The translations under genes and the position numbers were made by a program. A stretch of DNA of 64,000 bases from Linum tenue (lineage: Eukaryota; Streptophyta; Magnoliopsida; Malpighiales; Linaceae), in contig CAMGYJ010000003.1 of NCBI GenBank assembly GCA_946122785.1, forward strand, positions 31,141,811 through 31,205,810. The letters run 5' to 3'. The notes under the pieces are model-generated. The model saw only the letters and a program-made list of their open reading frames with translations. It was not told the origin of the DNA and did no database searches. This document shows, piece by piece, positions 43,659 to 56,595 of the stretch; position 1 is the stretch's first letter, and each line of letters starts with the position of its first letter.

Positions 43659-46600
43659 TAGGGCTGTCGGTTCGGTTCGGGTAACCGAACCCGAAAACCA
43701 CAAAAAACCGAGAAACCGAACCCCGCCAACCCGAAACCGACCGGATGCTTTGCGGGTTTCGGGTACAAAAAACAGAGAAATGACCGCGGTTTTGGTTCGG
43801 TTCGGGTGAACCCGAAACCGAATCGGTTTTAAGTTTTTTTTTTAATACTTTTGTTATTTGAATTTTATATTCTTTTGCTTGTACAAACACTTTTATTCTT
43901 ATTATTTGTACATTCTTATTTAACCATTATGTTTAATTTTCTGGGACGTGGACATTATAAAACTAATATTTATATATTAGTTAATTATTAAAATATTAGT
44001 TAATTATTAAAATATTTAATTTTATATGTTCTATAACTATAGACATACTATTAACTATTAAAGAGTATTACTAGTTTAGAGACAAAGTAAAATACTTAAA
44101 CATATTTTACACGTAAATTAATCATATTTTATTTTGCTATGTTAAGTAATACAACCTTTTAGGCCATTTAATTGTGGATTTTCATATAATTAAATGTTTT
44201 AGTAATACCATAGGTCCAAAATTGAAGGTATATCAACTATCATATGCAAAAAAAAAATGTTTGGTGTTTGGCGCAAAATTATAAATAATTTTGTTAACAT
44301 AAAATACTGACAATCATAGATGAGATTATCTTCAACTCGTAATTAAACACATTAGTTTTACAATTCTCAGATGATAACATCCAAGTAAAATAAAAATTCA
44401 TCCATTATCCAAGATAAACACTACTACCATTATCACTCCTCATTAGACTCTACATCTACATAAATCTCATCATTCTCATCAGAATTGTCGTCGACATTGT
44501 CTTCTTCCACTTGTGACATAGTAGGACTCGAGACCAAAACATGGGTAGCAGGAGAGCTTCCACTAGGTTCTGCACGAGAGCTTCCACTAGGTCCTGCAGG
44601 TGCACTTGAACTCCGAGCTTGAAAAGCTGCATATACTGGATAACATAAACAATAACAACTTGTTAGAATATGACTTGATCAAGATAACAAATATAAGAAT
44701 AAAGAGAAAGATTAAGTCTTTACCATTTTGAAATACCACTTCATCACCCTCATATTCTCCATCAGCCACCAACGAATCTAAAACTCGACCTCCTGTGCTG
44801 AATGCCGACTCAGAAGCAACAGTGGAGATAGGAACAGCAAGAATATCCCTAGCCATCTCAGAAATAGTAGGATATTTCATCCCACTTCGCGACCACCATC
44901 CCAAGATGTCAAACTTGTATTCATCCTCTTCTGAACCCACCAATGCTCGTGTAACCACTTCATCATCTTCCTCCTCCTCAAGGTACCTATCAAACTCAGA
45001 TTTGGAACTTTTTCTAGTTCCTTTCAGAATGGCCTCTCTTTTCATTTTCCTAAAATCACCCCAAATCTTCCCTTTCTTCTTCCCATCCCCACTTCCACTA
45101 GGTTCTTGCACATCTTCCTGAATCACAATGGGAGAACTGTCAGGAAGTCCGAGCCTATGCTTGGTGAAATTGTCTCCCCGTCTATTGTTTGAGCAGGAGG
45201 TACATTGGTGGTACCGGTAGACGGTGCAGGAGCAGGATCGGAAGACGGTGCAGGAGTAGGAATTCTGGTACTCTTAGAGCGTCCTCCACGTTTAGGACGA
45301 GAAGCCGATGGTACCTCACTCTCCCTGCCAAAATAAAACACGTGAGTTTAGAAGAACATAGTAGGATGGAATACTAAGTTCAACATGCTGTCGGAGGAAG
45401 CCAAGGCTGGGATGAATCCACAGATTTCAGCTCATGGGCCTCAGCCCAGAAGTTCAAAGTTTTGGTATGTTTTTCATTTCCTATCACTTGTTTACCCTCG
45501 CTCTGCATCTACTTTCAGGTTTCAACTCAAACTTAGACCAGATATAATGTACAATGCGAAATGTGGGTTTGCAGTGTTCACAGGGGGAAACTATAGTAAT
45601 TCAGTCAGCACCCGTAATCTGCCATTGACTTGACTTCATCAAGACGATGAACCTTCCCCAAACACGAAAGCTATTGATTGGTAAAACAGAGGACAAATCA
45701 CATGGGAACAAGCTAAGCACAGAGATTTCTTGGAAACTCTGTCTCCAATTAAGACTTGTGAATTATATATACAAGTATAACAAGCAACTCCAACAACATT
45801 GTGATCATCATTGGTCTATAATTATCAATCCTGAAATATCGAGCAAATAGGCCAATTACAACGCTCTAGTACAGGGCATCAATACTAAGGTCATTCTTTA
45901 CTCCTTATACCCAAACTAGACCTGAGTTGGAACAGGGCAGCTCGCTCAATCCTTGAACTAAGCCTCTGCTGCTGCTGAAATGTCGGCTGAAACAAAACCA
46001 GCAGATTCAGTACAATACACTGGCGGGATCCACCATGGCTCCTCTCCTTTTTGTTTGTTATCGACAGTGAAGGAGCAACTCGAATACCCTTTTCCCCATA
46101 TCAAATTCTACGTACCCATTCATCAAAAAACCCACCGAGAGCATTTAGCACTAGAAACGACAATATGGGATGAATATGACTTACTGGGATGCCATAGGTC
46201 TCAGTTCTGACTCTGGTTTGTCGATGAAAAGACTGCGGGAAATAGCTCTGGATTTGAAGCTGTGGTGGGCGCGCTGTTGGCTGAAATTTGGGAAGAAGAA
46301 AATCAAACGCAATGGTTAGCTGCCTTGCTGGGCAAATCGACAATTTCAAGGTCTCGATTTGCCTCTGTACTGCTCTCCGACAGCAAGATGGCGGCTACAG
46401 AAACCTAATTGAAGCCTCGAACCCAGATGGATTGCTGCATTGCTGGGAGGCGGAGGGAAGGCGAATCGGGAGATTGACGACGGCGAGGACGTTGACGAAG
46501 GTGAGAAGTTGAACTGGTCGAGGTGAGAACTGAGAACTGAGAAGGGACTGGGAGAGGCTCTGTTTCGCGAAGCCTCGAGCACGAGCAGTCGCCAGTCGAA

Positions 46601-46846
46601 GTGTCGAACGAAACCTTCCCCCAAACTCGAACCCTAAGAGTTCCACTTCCCCTTATCCAAGAAAACGCCACCGTTCACTCCAAACAGTTTCGGGTTTTCC
46701 GGGTTTTTATCGGTTTTCGGGTTACACTAAAACCGAAACCGCTACTTATTGCTTCGGTTTGAAACCGAAAACCCGAAATCCGCCTTCTGTGTTTTCGGTT
46801 CGGGTTCGGTTTAACCCGAAAACCCGAAACCGATTGGACAGGCCTA
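43659..46846 (-). mobile_element. hAT element with partial transposase
   Basis: The ends TAGGGCTGTCGGTTCGGTT and the inverse of TAGGCCTGTCCAATCGGTT are flanked by the perfect duplication GCCTCAGC (43651-43658 and 46847-46854). GGTTCGGG-type sub-terminal repeats occur at both ends. The 3188-bp element carries a minus-strand transposase remnant at 44433-45324; about 1.5 kb to its right contains no recognised domain. Confidence 0.9.
44433..45324 (-). pseudogene. hAT transposase remnant, internally deleted
   Basis: Three pieces can be read on the minus strand. 45324 to about 45180 holds a basic, Pro/Ser-rich N-terminal part (SASRPKRGGRSKSTRIPTP). After a frameshift, up to 44724, the frame passes DNFTKHRLGL, a charged linker, and the hAT dimerisation region FDILGWWSRSGMKYPTISEM with SESAFSTGGRVLD. 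A clean 97-bp GT-AG intron (44627-44723) leads in phase to the last exon 44433-44626, an acidic tail ending IYVDVESNEE. Most of the BED finger and the whole catalytic core between the N-terminus and the dimerisation domain are missing, so it cannot be active. Calling it hAT is secure; the exon structure is inference from splice sites and phase. Confidence 0.75.
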
Positions 46847-47020
46847 GCCTCAGCCTTTATCGGGGAAGAACAAATGACTTTTCCTGCTCGACCATCGCAA
46901 ATCTGTCCATGGAAATTAGTAATAACAACCCCATAAGCCGCATTCTGGGAATCATGATCAAAAGATCCATCACAGTGAATCTTTTTTGGGAGATTGCTTG
47001 GCGGTGGATGAAGGTGCGAC

Positions 47021-49535
47021 TATAGATGTCAATCGGGCGGGTTCGGGCTGGGTTCAATCGGGTTGCGGGTTCGTTGGGTCGGGTTCAATCGGGTTGCGGG
47101 TTAGTCAGGTTGTGGGTTGATCGGGTTCGGGTTCAACCGGGTTGCTGGCAAATCGGGCTTGGGTTCATCGAGTTTCTGACCGGGCGGGTTGCGGGTTGTT
47201 CGGGTCAACGCATCGAGTTACTTACTTGTTACCAACTTACACATTTTATTACACTAATTTAAAATATTTTTGATAATTTTTAACCAATTTCTTTCTACCT
47301 CGTATATATACTTAATTAAAAAAACTAGTCAAAATGTTGAATCAATTTGTATGACTTGCAAACTTGTCATGTAATTAATCGTAACTGGTAAAGTTCACTA
47401 GCCAATCGTAATGGTGATATCAACATTTGTAATACATTATTAACAAACCATACATTCAGTAGACAAAACACTACTCTAAAAGCAAAGAAGAAAAACATTT
47501 TTCCTATCTCAACATTTTTGTGCAGCAATATAGATTAACCCAAACAAAATTTGGGCGCCAATATAGATCAATCCAAACAAAAATTGGAGGACCTTTTGGA
47601 GCGGGATTGAAGAAATTGGGCGGCAATATATATCAAGAAAATATAAAATTGAACAACATTTTGCAACGAGAAGGGAAATGGGTAACAAAAAAGACACATT
47701 TTGTTGTTAACCACAATAACAAATCTCTAAATACCCTCATCACAAACTGCACCACTATGGTTAGTGGTAACCACTAACCGATGCGGTTCGGTGTGGTTAG
47801 TTTGTGGTCAATCGCATAAACCAATTTACCAAACTCATAAATTGATCTATATTTTTCTTATAAGTTTGTTATCAATAAAAAATAAGAGAGATATGAAGGA
47901 TAATATTAATGGTAAAAAATTAGAATCATATATCACATAAGGAAGATATATCAAATAAAATATATACAAAAAGTAAAGCAATAAAATATGTGAAGAAAAT
48001 CACAAATATAAAAAACCGATAAAACTATTAAAGGGTAATCCAACATTAACAACAAATCACTATCAATCTTATTCAATAAGATGACAATAATTGAATAATT
48101 AGTAGAAGTTAGAATCTTTTATAACTAATTCAACAATATAACAAATAACTTATTAAAGTGCTAACTACTAAACTTTACCCTACTTATTAATATTTATTAT
48201 TATATTCTAATACATATAAAATAGAGTTAATACCTTATTTTGGCCCGAACTATAACCATATAATCAACTTTGGCACGTGGTTTCAGAAATTAACATGCTG
48301 GCCTCAACTATGCAACATATAGACTAAATTGGCCCGACACATGCTTTGACCGTCAATTTGGACGGTCAACATCATTGACCGTTAGTCAACATGCCATGTC
48401 ATTGCCTAGTCAGCCTAAAAATTATTAAAAAATTCAAATTCAAATTATTTTTCTAATTATTATTATTTATCCTTTCCAAATTAACCAAAAATTAAAATAT
48501 AATTTTTTTTATCTTTTGGGACATTTGAAAATGGTAAATTCAAAAAAATCATATATAAAAATTAAAGATTCATGTTTCAAAGGCTAAAATTTTAAAAACC
48601 CAAAAAGTTGAAAACACCAAATTTGTTTCACTCTTTCTTTTCACCAAAAAACAAAAAAATACTAAAATTTTCCCCCTTCTTTCTCCTTCTATAAATTAGA
48701 AACACTCAATTTTCCCTTCTCTTTCTCTTCCATAAAATTGAAAGAACCAAATTTCTCTCTTCCTTCCTTCCTTCCTTGAACAAAAAGTTGAAAACTCAAA
48801 ATTTTCCTCCTTATTTCTCTTTCATAATCAAAATAACCAAACTTTCCTACTTCTTTCTCTTCCCACAAATCTAAACCACCAAAATTTTCACTTGTTTCTT
48901 TTCTAAAAAATTCAAAGAACCAAATTCCATCTTCTTTCTCTTCCCAAAAAGTTGAATACACCAAAATTTCTCTCTTCTTTTAAAAACATCAAATTATCAA
49001 ATACATTACTTTATTTTATTTATATTTAATTGATAATTTTATTGAATAGTTAAATTAATCAAAATTGTAATTTATATATTATATTAATATTGTCCATGAT
49101 CTAAATTATTCATTCTTCATTATTAATATTGACATTATATTGATTTTATATTTACTTTTTTAATTTTGTTAAAGAACTTAGTGTTCAAGTGACCTTCATG
49201 TTTCAAGTGAGTTTCATATTTTTTAAATTCCCTATACGAAATGAAAAAATAATTTTACCTAAGTTTAGAATGAAAAACTTTATTTTGAAAAATTATGTAT
49301 TGTATATTATAATAATTATTCAAGTGGACTAGGTGAAGTTCGGGTTGAGTCGGTCGGGTTACGAGTTAGTCAGGTTCGGGTCAGTCGGGTTCGGGTCAAT
49401 CGGGTTCGGGTTAATCGGGTTGCGGTTCGGGCGGGTTACAGGTTGTTGATTTTTAGTCAATTCCGGTCGCGGTTGGGTTGCGGGTCGGTTTGTTCGGGCG
49501 GGTTAATCGGGTTGAGCTATGTTTTGACACCTATA
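47021..49535. mobile_element. hAT element with GGTGCGAC target duplication
   Basis: The ends TATAGATGTCAATCGGGC and the inverse of TATAGGTGTCAAAACATAGC are flanked by the perfect duplication GGTGCGAC (47013-47020 and 49536-49543). GGGTTGCGGGTTCGGGTC-type repeats sit at both ends. No transposase frame. The interior includes TTAATACCTTATTTTGGCCC at 48226, typical of the end of another MITE, but its partner was not found. A related, decayed right half lies at 57610-58669. Confidence 0.9.
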
Positions 49536-49810
49536 GGTGCGACGACCTGAAAGTGTGCAGGTGTGAAGGAGGATGGTGGTGCATCGGATGATGGTCAAAG
49601 GACTATCACGAAAAGCTTGAATGGATGTGGTCAAAGGACCATCATCTTTAGAGGAGTGTAGTCGGTTCGTTGGCTTCACGAAAAGCTTGAATGGATGTGG
49701 TCAAAGGAGACAAAGTCGCTCCTCTAAAGATGAACTCATTGCGGGCCTTCCAAAACTCATTGTGGGCCTTTCATCAACCGAAAGATGAAAAAACGAAACT
49801 GTATCCTCAA

Positions 49811-50564
49811 ACTGTCCTGTGACCTTGTCTCCTCTGCCTGAGCGAGTGCTGCTGACTATTGAGTGCGCATCTCCGACTCCACTCTCCAATCGCCATCTGC
49901 CAATCCTTTCGACCAATTGAATTCAGTCCAATTACAACATTTAACTTCAACACCCAAACTTTATACTTGAATCCAATAAATAACATCAATATTTAACTTT
50001 TAAGTTCATGAAATAAATTACAATTAATTTTTTATTAATTAAATCTATTAAAACAATATCATTCGTTAATATGCCGAAAAATTGATTGTGCCAATCATAT
50101 GATGATATTCACGCTAGTTTCATTACCAGAACCGGTTGAATCTGGTCCAACCGGCCCGACATTCCACCATGAGCTTCACTCAACGCGTCCCCTTCCCACT
50201 GGATCAGCAGTTCAGCACGTGCAGAACAGCCAAGCATTCCTCTCTCTCTCTCTGCTTCCCCCCACTTTCCCTCTTCCCCCGCGGTTAAAACAACCTTCAT
50301 CCAAATACACAGCCAAAAGAAAGGAGAGAAAAAAAAAAGGGAAAAGGAAAACCTAAACTCTGTCCTCCGATCTCCCCTCGCCTCCGTAGATCTCACTTCA
50401 CCGGCGACCTCCCCACCTCCTCCGCCACCATTTTCCGACTTCCAGTCACTGAGTCCTCAAACAGAAGCCAGCTCTCTACTCAAATTTCAACTCAGTAGTC
50501 AATTCCCCTGAGACACTCAAGCTTCCAGCTCCTCTCTACTCCCAAGTTCAATTCCGTCGAATCA
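49811..50564 (+). promoter_or_regulatory. Upstream region and leader of IRX9H
   Basis: After AT-rich DNA to about 50100 the sequence becomes CT-rich (TCTCTCTCTCTC at about 50241), then a typical pyrimidine-rich plant 5' UTR runs to the start codon. The exact transcription start cannot be read. Confidence 0.4.
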
Positions 50565-50585
50565 ATGAATGCATCTCCGGACTGA
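50565..50585 (+). promoter_or_regulatory. Six-codon upstream ORF before IRX9H
   Basis: ATG at 50565 opens a six-codon frame ending in TGA at 50583-50585, 16 bases before the main ATG. It overlaps, in another frame, an ATG at 50569 that is in frame with the main ORF. Confidence 0.4.
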
Positions 50586-50601
50586 GTCAGATCGATCGGA
50601 A

Positions 50602-52683
50602 ATGGCTTCGATCCGCCGCACGCTCTCCCCGGCGCACCACGACCGTTCTCCCTTCCAGAACGGCAACGCCGCCTTCAACTCTACCTCCTCCCCGCTCTCC
50701 GTCTCCAGCAATGCTAATAAATACTCTTCCTCCTTCTCCGCCGCGCCCTCCGCTTACCTCGGTCGACTCCTCGCCGCCGCCTTCCCCCACAGACGCAAAG
50801 GAGGCTTCGGTAGATCCTTGTACAGGTGCTTGCTCTTCTTCGTTTTAGGTTGCGTGTTAGGTGTCTTCCCGTTTGGCCAGGTCGATAACGATATCCACGG
50901 CCAGGATTTCTCGTTCGAGATCAAGCCGGCTCATGTCAACGTCAGATTGGACGAAGATATTGATAAGAGGAGCATCATACTCGACGACGACTCCCCCATT
51001 AAGACGGTCAATTTGGGCCTTGATGCTCAGGTTTCCGGAGATGATCCCTCCCGCTTCGATTTTCTGCCGAGGAAGCAACTCATCGTTGTCACTCCGACGT
51101 ATAACCGTGCCTCTCAGGGTTATTTTTTGAGTAGGTTAGGCCAAGTCCTGCGATTGGTGCGGCCTCCACTGTTGTGGATTGTGGTCGAGAGCGATGCTGC
51201 TTCCATGGAGACTGCGGAGATATTGAGGAAAACTAGCGTCATGTATAGGCATTTAGTGTGCACCAAGAACTTGACGAATGTGAAGGATAGAGGTGTTCAC
51301 CAGAGGAATGTAGCTCTTGAGCATATTGAGAGGCATAAGCTAGATGGGATTGTTTACTTCGCCGATGATGATAATGTGTATACCCTTGAATTGTTCGAGA
51401 GGCTAAGAGAAATCAGGTACGTGTTCCCCTTGCTTCTGCCTTAATCAAATCCGCATGCTGAATACTGAAATAAAGGGTTTGACTCATCTTGGACTGATGG
51501 CTTATATTAGAGTATGTAGATTGGTTGATATTGATGGACCACTTTACTCTCAAGTGTAGACATTAATGTTAGTGAGTTGGCTATTCCATATTTCTCCTCT
51601 CTGGCTGGAGTTCTGTGGCTGAAGATATCTGCTTATTTGTGGCATATGTTACTCTTGTTTTCTCAATATATTCGTTGATTTCCTTGGTTTATTTTCATAC
51701 CGGAAGTAAAAAGCATGTACCTTGGCATTCCTGTATGTTTTATAATCTGTGGGCAGTCATATTCAACACTTTGCATCTCATTTCTATGCACAGTTAAGGT
51801 AAAACTGATTTTGCCAGTTGTGAAACCGTGTACCATTTGGTTCCAATCTTTACATCTATAGATTTTATCTTGAACTTCTAGTTTATCAATCCATAGAGTA
51901 CATGCTTTCACCTGCAGTAGACCACATTGGCGAAGTCATAGATCTAGAATGCGGAACTCCTTATATGTTTGGTTCTCTCCCCTACCCAAAACTGTGGTGA
52001 AGGGGAAAACACTAGAGATGTTGTAACATTCTGTTGCAGTATTCTCCACAGTTACTAAAGATAAATGGTTCTTATATTTTGCCATTGTTAGGCTAGCACT
52101 ATCATGCAGCGAGTATAATCTGGCTACTGATAATCTCTTTGTCTTTTACTAAAAATACCCTTTTTCTTCTGTAGCCGATTTGGCACTTGGCCTGTGGCAA
52201 TGCTTGCGCAAAGTAAGAACAAAGCAATCCTTGAAGGCCCAGTGTGCAACGAAACTCAGGTGATCGGTTGGCATACAAATGAGAAAAGCAAACGACTCCG
52301 AAGATTTCATGTCGATATGTCGGGATTTGCTTTCAACACAACCATCTTGTGGGATCCGAAGAGGTGGCAGCGTCCTTTTAAAAACCCGATCAGGCAATTA
52401 GATTCAGTGAAGGAAGGGTTCCAGGTACTATATCTTTGCCCCTCCCCCCGCGAATTTGCTGTATTTATCCAAGTTGTTCCTGATGCGCTGCAATAACTAT
52501 GTTCTTACTTTGCAGGAGACCACATTCATAGAGCAAGTGGTGGAGGACGAAAGCCAAATGGAATCGGTGCCTTCTGGTTGTTCAAAGATACTTAACTGGC
52601 ACCTCCATTTAGATTTCGGTGGTACCAAATACCCGGAAGGCTGGCTTCTCCAAAAGAACCTCGATGTCATTCTCCCAATCTAA
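50602..52683 (+). CDS. IRX9H: GT43 xylosyltransferase, IRX9H-like
   Basis: A Golgi type II membrane protein of glycosyltransferase family 43, whose plant members act in elongating the glucuronoxylan backbone. Three exons join in frame: 50602-51416, 52175-52424 and 52516-52683, 1233 nt or 410 residues. [10 protein letters not shown] opens the protein as in IRX9H (Arabidopsis I9H, about 394 residues), which is why I start at 50602 and not at the in-frame ATG 33 bases upstream. One membrane anchor lies at about residues 75-92 ([17 protein letters not shown]). The catalytic domain has [35 protein letters not shown] and the DDD nucleotide-sugar site FADDDNVY, then [25 protein letters not shown] and [13 protein letters not shown]. 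All introns are GT-AG. No defect is seen. Confidence 0.92.
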
Positions 52684-55600
52684 GGGGACAGAGTTCTGGA
52701 CATGCAGTTTTGATGCCCAAATAGGTAGGTACACACTACACACTCATAACCAAATGCATCAATCTATGGCAGTTTTTAGTTTTGAAGTTCACACAGTGGT
52801 CAGAATTAGTAGGAAGCAGATTGATGAGAAATAAAGAGTAGCTTCTCTTGTCTCCTTTTTGGGTGCAGATATCCCTTGTTCAAGCGAGGAGGGAGTTGCT
52901 CTTCTGTCGACCTCTTTTCAGTACTTGTCAGTGTTGAATATATAGCAGGGCTGGGCAGGTCTGGGCAGGTCTGGGCAGGGCATCCATCTTAAAGGGAGGG
53001 GATCCTCAGCTTCTTGTGTCAAAAAAAGAACAAATACAAGAGCATAGAGACTGGAGAGAGTTTTATTTTTTGGGTTAGCAGAAATTTTGCATTTGTTGGC
53101 GTTTGGGACTATTTTTTCTCCATTGGTTTGAAGCTTTGGGGCACCTCTGCCCTCCAGGCGTTGTCAGAGTAAGAATTGTACTTCAGGTCAGGATTCGTGT
53201 ACGCTGACATGTGGCCTTTCTGCAGGCCTCTCCTTCTTCCTCCTCCTCGGGAAGAAAGGTTTGGAATTAGCTCTTGTCCTGGTCGTGGAACCTCAATACT
53301 TCATCCCATCTCCTCGTACCAGTTGCAAACTTATTTGTCTGCGAACTTGTGTTCTATATTGTTGGCCAATTTTTCGGCCTTTTTCTATCTTGCATCGCTC
53401 TCTCAGCCGTATAGTTGTCATGTCATGTCGTTACTGGAGCTGTATGGTGAACCGGGGACAAATTATACAACGATGCAACAGAACAAATTAGTCCAATTTA
53501 TTTCCTACAGATTGCAGTTCTGGTCTCGATTTGGCAGGAAGATTAACTTGGACGAATCAGCGGCCTCAAGGCCAATTTCTCTATTTGAGCCACCGATTCT
53601 AGATGTCCATAGGGAACATCGTTTCAATCGATGACAACCCAGAAATCAGTTCCTATGACCGGCTAGTTACCTTAGTTTCATAGGTTGGCAAACCCTAGAG
53701 GTTTTTTGATGGTGTAACAAATGATGCTTGGTTTATATATGCTGATTTGACTTCTTCTATCTTTCTACTTGATTCCATGTTTGGTTTGTTGGCAATTCGA
53801 TTGCGTGTTCAAGACAAGAACTATCTTTAAAGGAGATCCTCCCATCCGACTTTGCGGATAGATGAAATTGGAAAGGACAATCATTCACAATCAATCGAAC
53901 CACACGACTACCTCAAGGGAGAAATTCGTAGGGTCTATGTTGCATGTTGGTTTGCAGGGACACCATGAACAAAAGCAGGATCAAACTTGACAAGAATCAA
54001 GCAAGTCATATGTAGCCAGACTTAATCATTGATTCTTGGTTATATGCATGCGTGTGTTTTTTTAGTTCGCCTTGCTATACTTATTGCGTTGAGATGCCTA
54101 TGTCTCGCATGCAATACATGTTCAGAAAGCGACCTTGTTGCATAAGGTGACATATGCAATTCGTTGTCATCATAAGGGGCGCAACCATATAGGAGTATAG
54201 TAAGAGGAGAAACCCAAATGGTCATCTGGATACTCTCAAACACGACTGTGTGTAACCAGAGTCTTTAGTTGAGTCAAAGGAACTTTGTGTTAGAAACATA
54301 AATGTTGGGGGTTTGGATGGTTAGGCGGCCAGGACGAATTGACATTAGACGAAGTTGATATCATTGATCACGGGGAAGAGATTCGATAATCGTCGTTGTT
54401 GCTTCATATATGTCCACCATCTTATTCTTTCGCTGCAGACGATGTCAAAGTTTGGAAGCTTCATTTATTTATTGTTGATCATATTCAGACTTCAGTGTTA
54501 ATTGCTTCAACGACAGTTCGTTCATTGGTTGCTTCCCATTCATATGAGATATATATGGTTAACGATTTTGCTTATGTTGGCCACGTTTCAATTTGTAGAT
54601 TATTAATAATACATAATTTCATTATTAACAATATGATCCAATACCACAGTTGTCTATTTATGTTGTTTGTTCATATTATTGATGTTCATGATATCATTAA
54701 TTGAACATTTATGTTCATTATGATAATTGTTAACATCACACAAAATGGAATAGGTATCAATTCACATCATTAAAACTAATAGAATAATTGTTAAAAATAA
54801 CTCTATTGTTGTTAAAAATGCATGTTCGTTCCATAAATGGTTCTATGATTGGGATTTTGTAGAGATTTTTATGTCTGGGTTTGTATTGTAATCCAAATGG
54901 TATTAAATTGTTATTTTAATACGGCCTAATAAAATCGTTTCATTAATCTAAAGGCCAAAATTATTTTGAAGTAAATTGTAACCAACGATTAGTACCATAT
55001 TATGAAAGCGAAAATGGTATGAGAATATTCAAGATTGGGGATTTTATTAGAATAATGATAACTGACGTTTTCATTTATGTGTAGCTTGATTTGATAATTG
55101 GATTTATAAAAAAAATATACCATCATTTGTTGTTTGACAGGTGAAAATAGAGAAGATTGGGCGTGGAGATGAATCCTGAAGTTTTGGTCAACTATCCAAC
55201 CGTTTATGAGGAAGTAGGGTGATGAAGGCATTCCCATTAAAGTGTTGTAAATGGCATTTTTTCCTTACAAAAATCACTCTGGGTGCTTGGATATTTGAAA
55301 TTGAGAAAAGTTAACCCATGAATCTCCTTCATATATTTTATAGATTGGAGGATAGTCTAGAACTAAAATAGTTAAATATGAAAATTGAAGTATCAAGCAC
55401 CATTAAGATACCTACAGAAGACTTAATGAGCTAGCTTATCGTTATGCAAAAGTCATCTGTTTTTCAGATTTTAACTTCGTATATGTTTTTTTATACAAAG
55501 TATACAACATATTTGTCTAGTGTAATTGGTTATATTTCTTGTCTTGGTTTAAAGAGATTATGGTTCAAATCTTGGTGCTGATATATTTTTACACGAAATA

Positions 55601-56128
55601 AATAAATAATTGTGAAGACAAAAATACTCTTACTACTTTTACTCTAGTTGCTAGAAATTTGAAATGGAGAAAATTTAACCCATGAATATGCTTTATATAT
55701 ATAGTATAGATGTAGAGGTAAGAAAATAAATAATAACTCAATTTAACCATGCAATTCCCATTTAAAAGAATTATGTGATTGTATGATAATAAATAACTAG
55801 CTTTTACCTGATTTGCTGGTCACATGAATTTTGTTTTATATTTGCTGATCAATTTTTTCATATTTTTAAACTAGCTTTTATTAGACTCGTTGATGGAATG
55901 AATTCATCTTATTTGTCAATACTTCATTATAATTAATAAATTCATATTTTCAATTGATTTGGTACTCTCAAAGAGTAGTAACTAGTAAGTAATATTTTGT
56001 ACTGCTTAGATAATTTTGACATTGATAATAATTAGTTCAATGGATTTTTGTTGATCAATTATCATTATTTACTTATGTTTGTATATATTTCATATAGTAG
56101 TTACAAACTTCAAGCCATTAGCCTATTG
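52684..56128. other. IRX9H 3' flank and AT-rich intergenic DNA
   Basis: The IRX9H 3' UTR probably covers the first kilobase or so; it holds three copies of CTGGGCAGGT (about 52951-52982) and a possible 3'-UTR intron (GTAGGT at about 52722 to GTGCAG ending about 52868). From 53.7 kb on the DNA is AT-rich with no credible gene. A block around TTTGAAATNGAGAAAANTTAACCCATGAAT occurs at about 55290 and 55655, a degenerate direct repeat. Confidence 0.45.
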
Positions 56129-56136
56129 CTAATATG

Positions 56137-56587
56137 TAGGAATGGCAATGGGGCAGGTTCGGGGCGGGTATCTCGATATCCATACCCGCCCCATGGCAGG
56201 TCGGGTCCAAGTCGGGTAATTTATCACATGGTGCGGGTCGGGACAGGTCGACCCAATGGGTATGTAATTTATGTGAAAAACATTAGAAATATTCGTTCTT
56301 TGCATTGAAAGACCAAGAAAGAAACCATAATATGATAAAATGTAGTAAAATTATTGAATAAATTGAGGTTTTCACTTATTTACAACTTTATTATAGCTAA
56401 AATATAATGCAATAAGAGGAAAATCTTAAGTAATTTGACTAAGATTATATGTAATTTAGGCAAGAACGGGTCGAGAATGGGGCGGGTCAGGGCAGATCGG
56501 GTCGATGAGAGATATCCATGCCCGCCCCGCCCCGAAACAGGTCAAACAGATCGGGTAAATCGGGTCAGATCGAAAATGTCATCTCTA
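56137..56587 (+). mobile_element. hAT MITE (TAGGAATGGCAAT family)
   Basis: A 451-bp MITE with ends TAGGAATGGCAATGGGGC and ATGTCATCTCTA, flanked by the perfect duplication CTAATATG (56129-56136 and 56588-56595). The interior aligns along its length with 35905-36325. No ORF. Confidence 0.9.
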
Positions 56588-56595
56588 CTAATATG

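Larger units (their letters stand above)
43299..49810 (-). mobile_element. LINE 3' remnant, minus strand, split by two hAT elements
   Basis: Three pieces, 43299-43658, 46855-47020 and 49544-49810, read as one minus-strand LINE C-terminus once the two hAT elements and one copy of each target duplication are removed. The order is FWKARNEFIF (about 49750), IHCDGSFDHDSQNAAYGVVI (46980-46921), then KAEARALLEAC across the first hAT site and EILSDGKPLVEALSNEP on the far side. These are RNase H-like motifs of plant LINE ORF2. It ends in a 3' UTR and an A run seen as T on the + strand at 43299-43306. The 49600-49700 part has a short duplication (AGCTTGAATGGATGTGGTCA twice). Confidence 0.75.

Noticed and set aside
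50569..50601. ATG 50569 as the IRX9H start
   Set aside because: IRX9H proteins begin with [10 protein letters not shown], which corresponds to ATG 50602. The 11 extra residues have no family support.
53176..53634. 152-codon frame downstream of IRX9H
   Set aside because: It lacks an upstream ATG at the stated start, has no recognisable domain, and lies where the IRX9H 3' UTR is expected.
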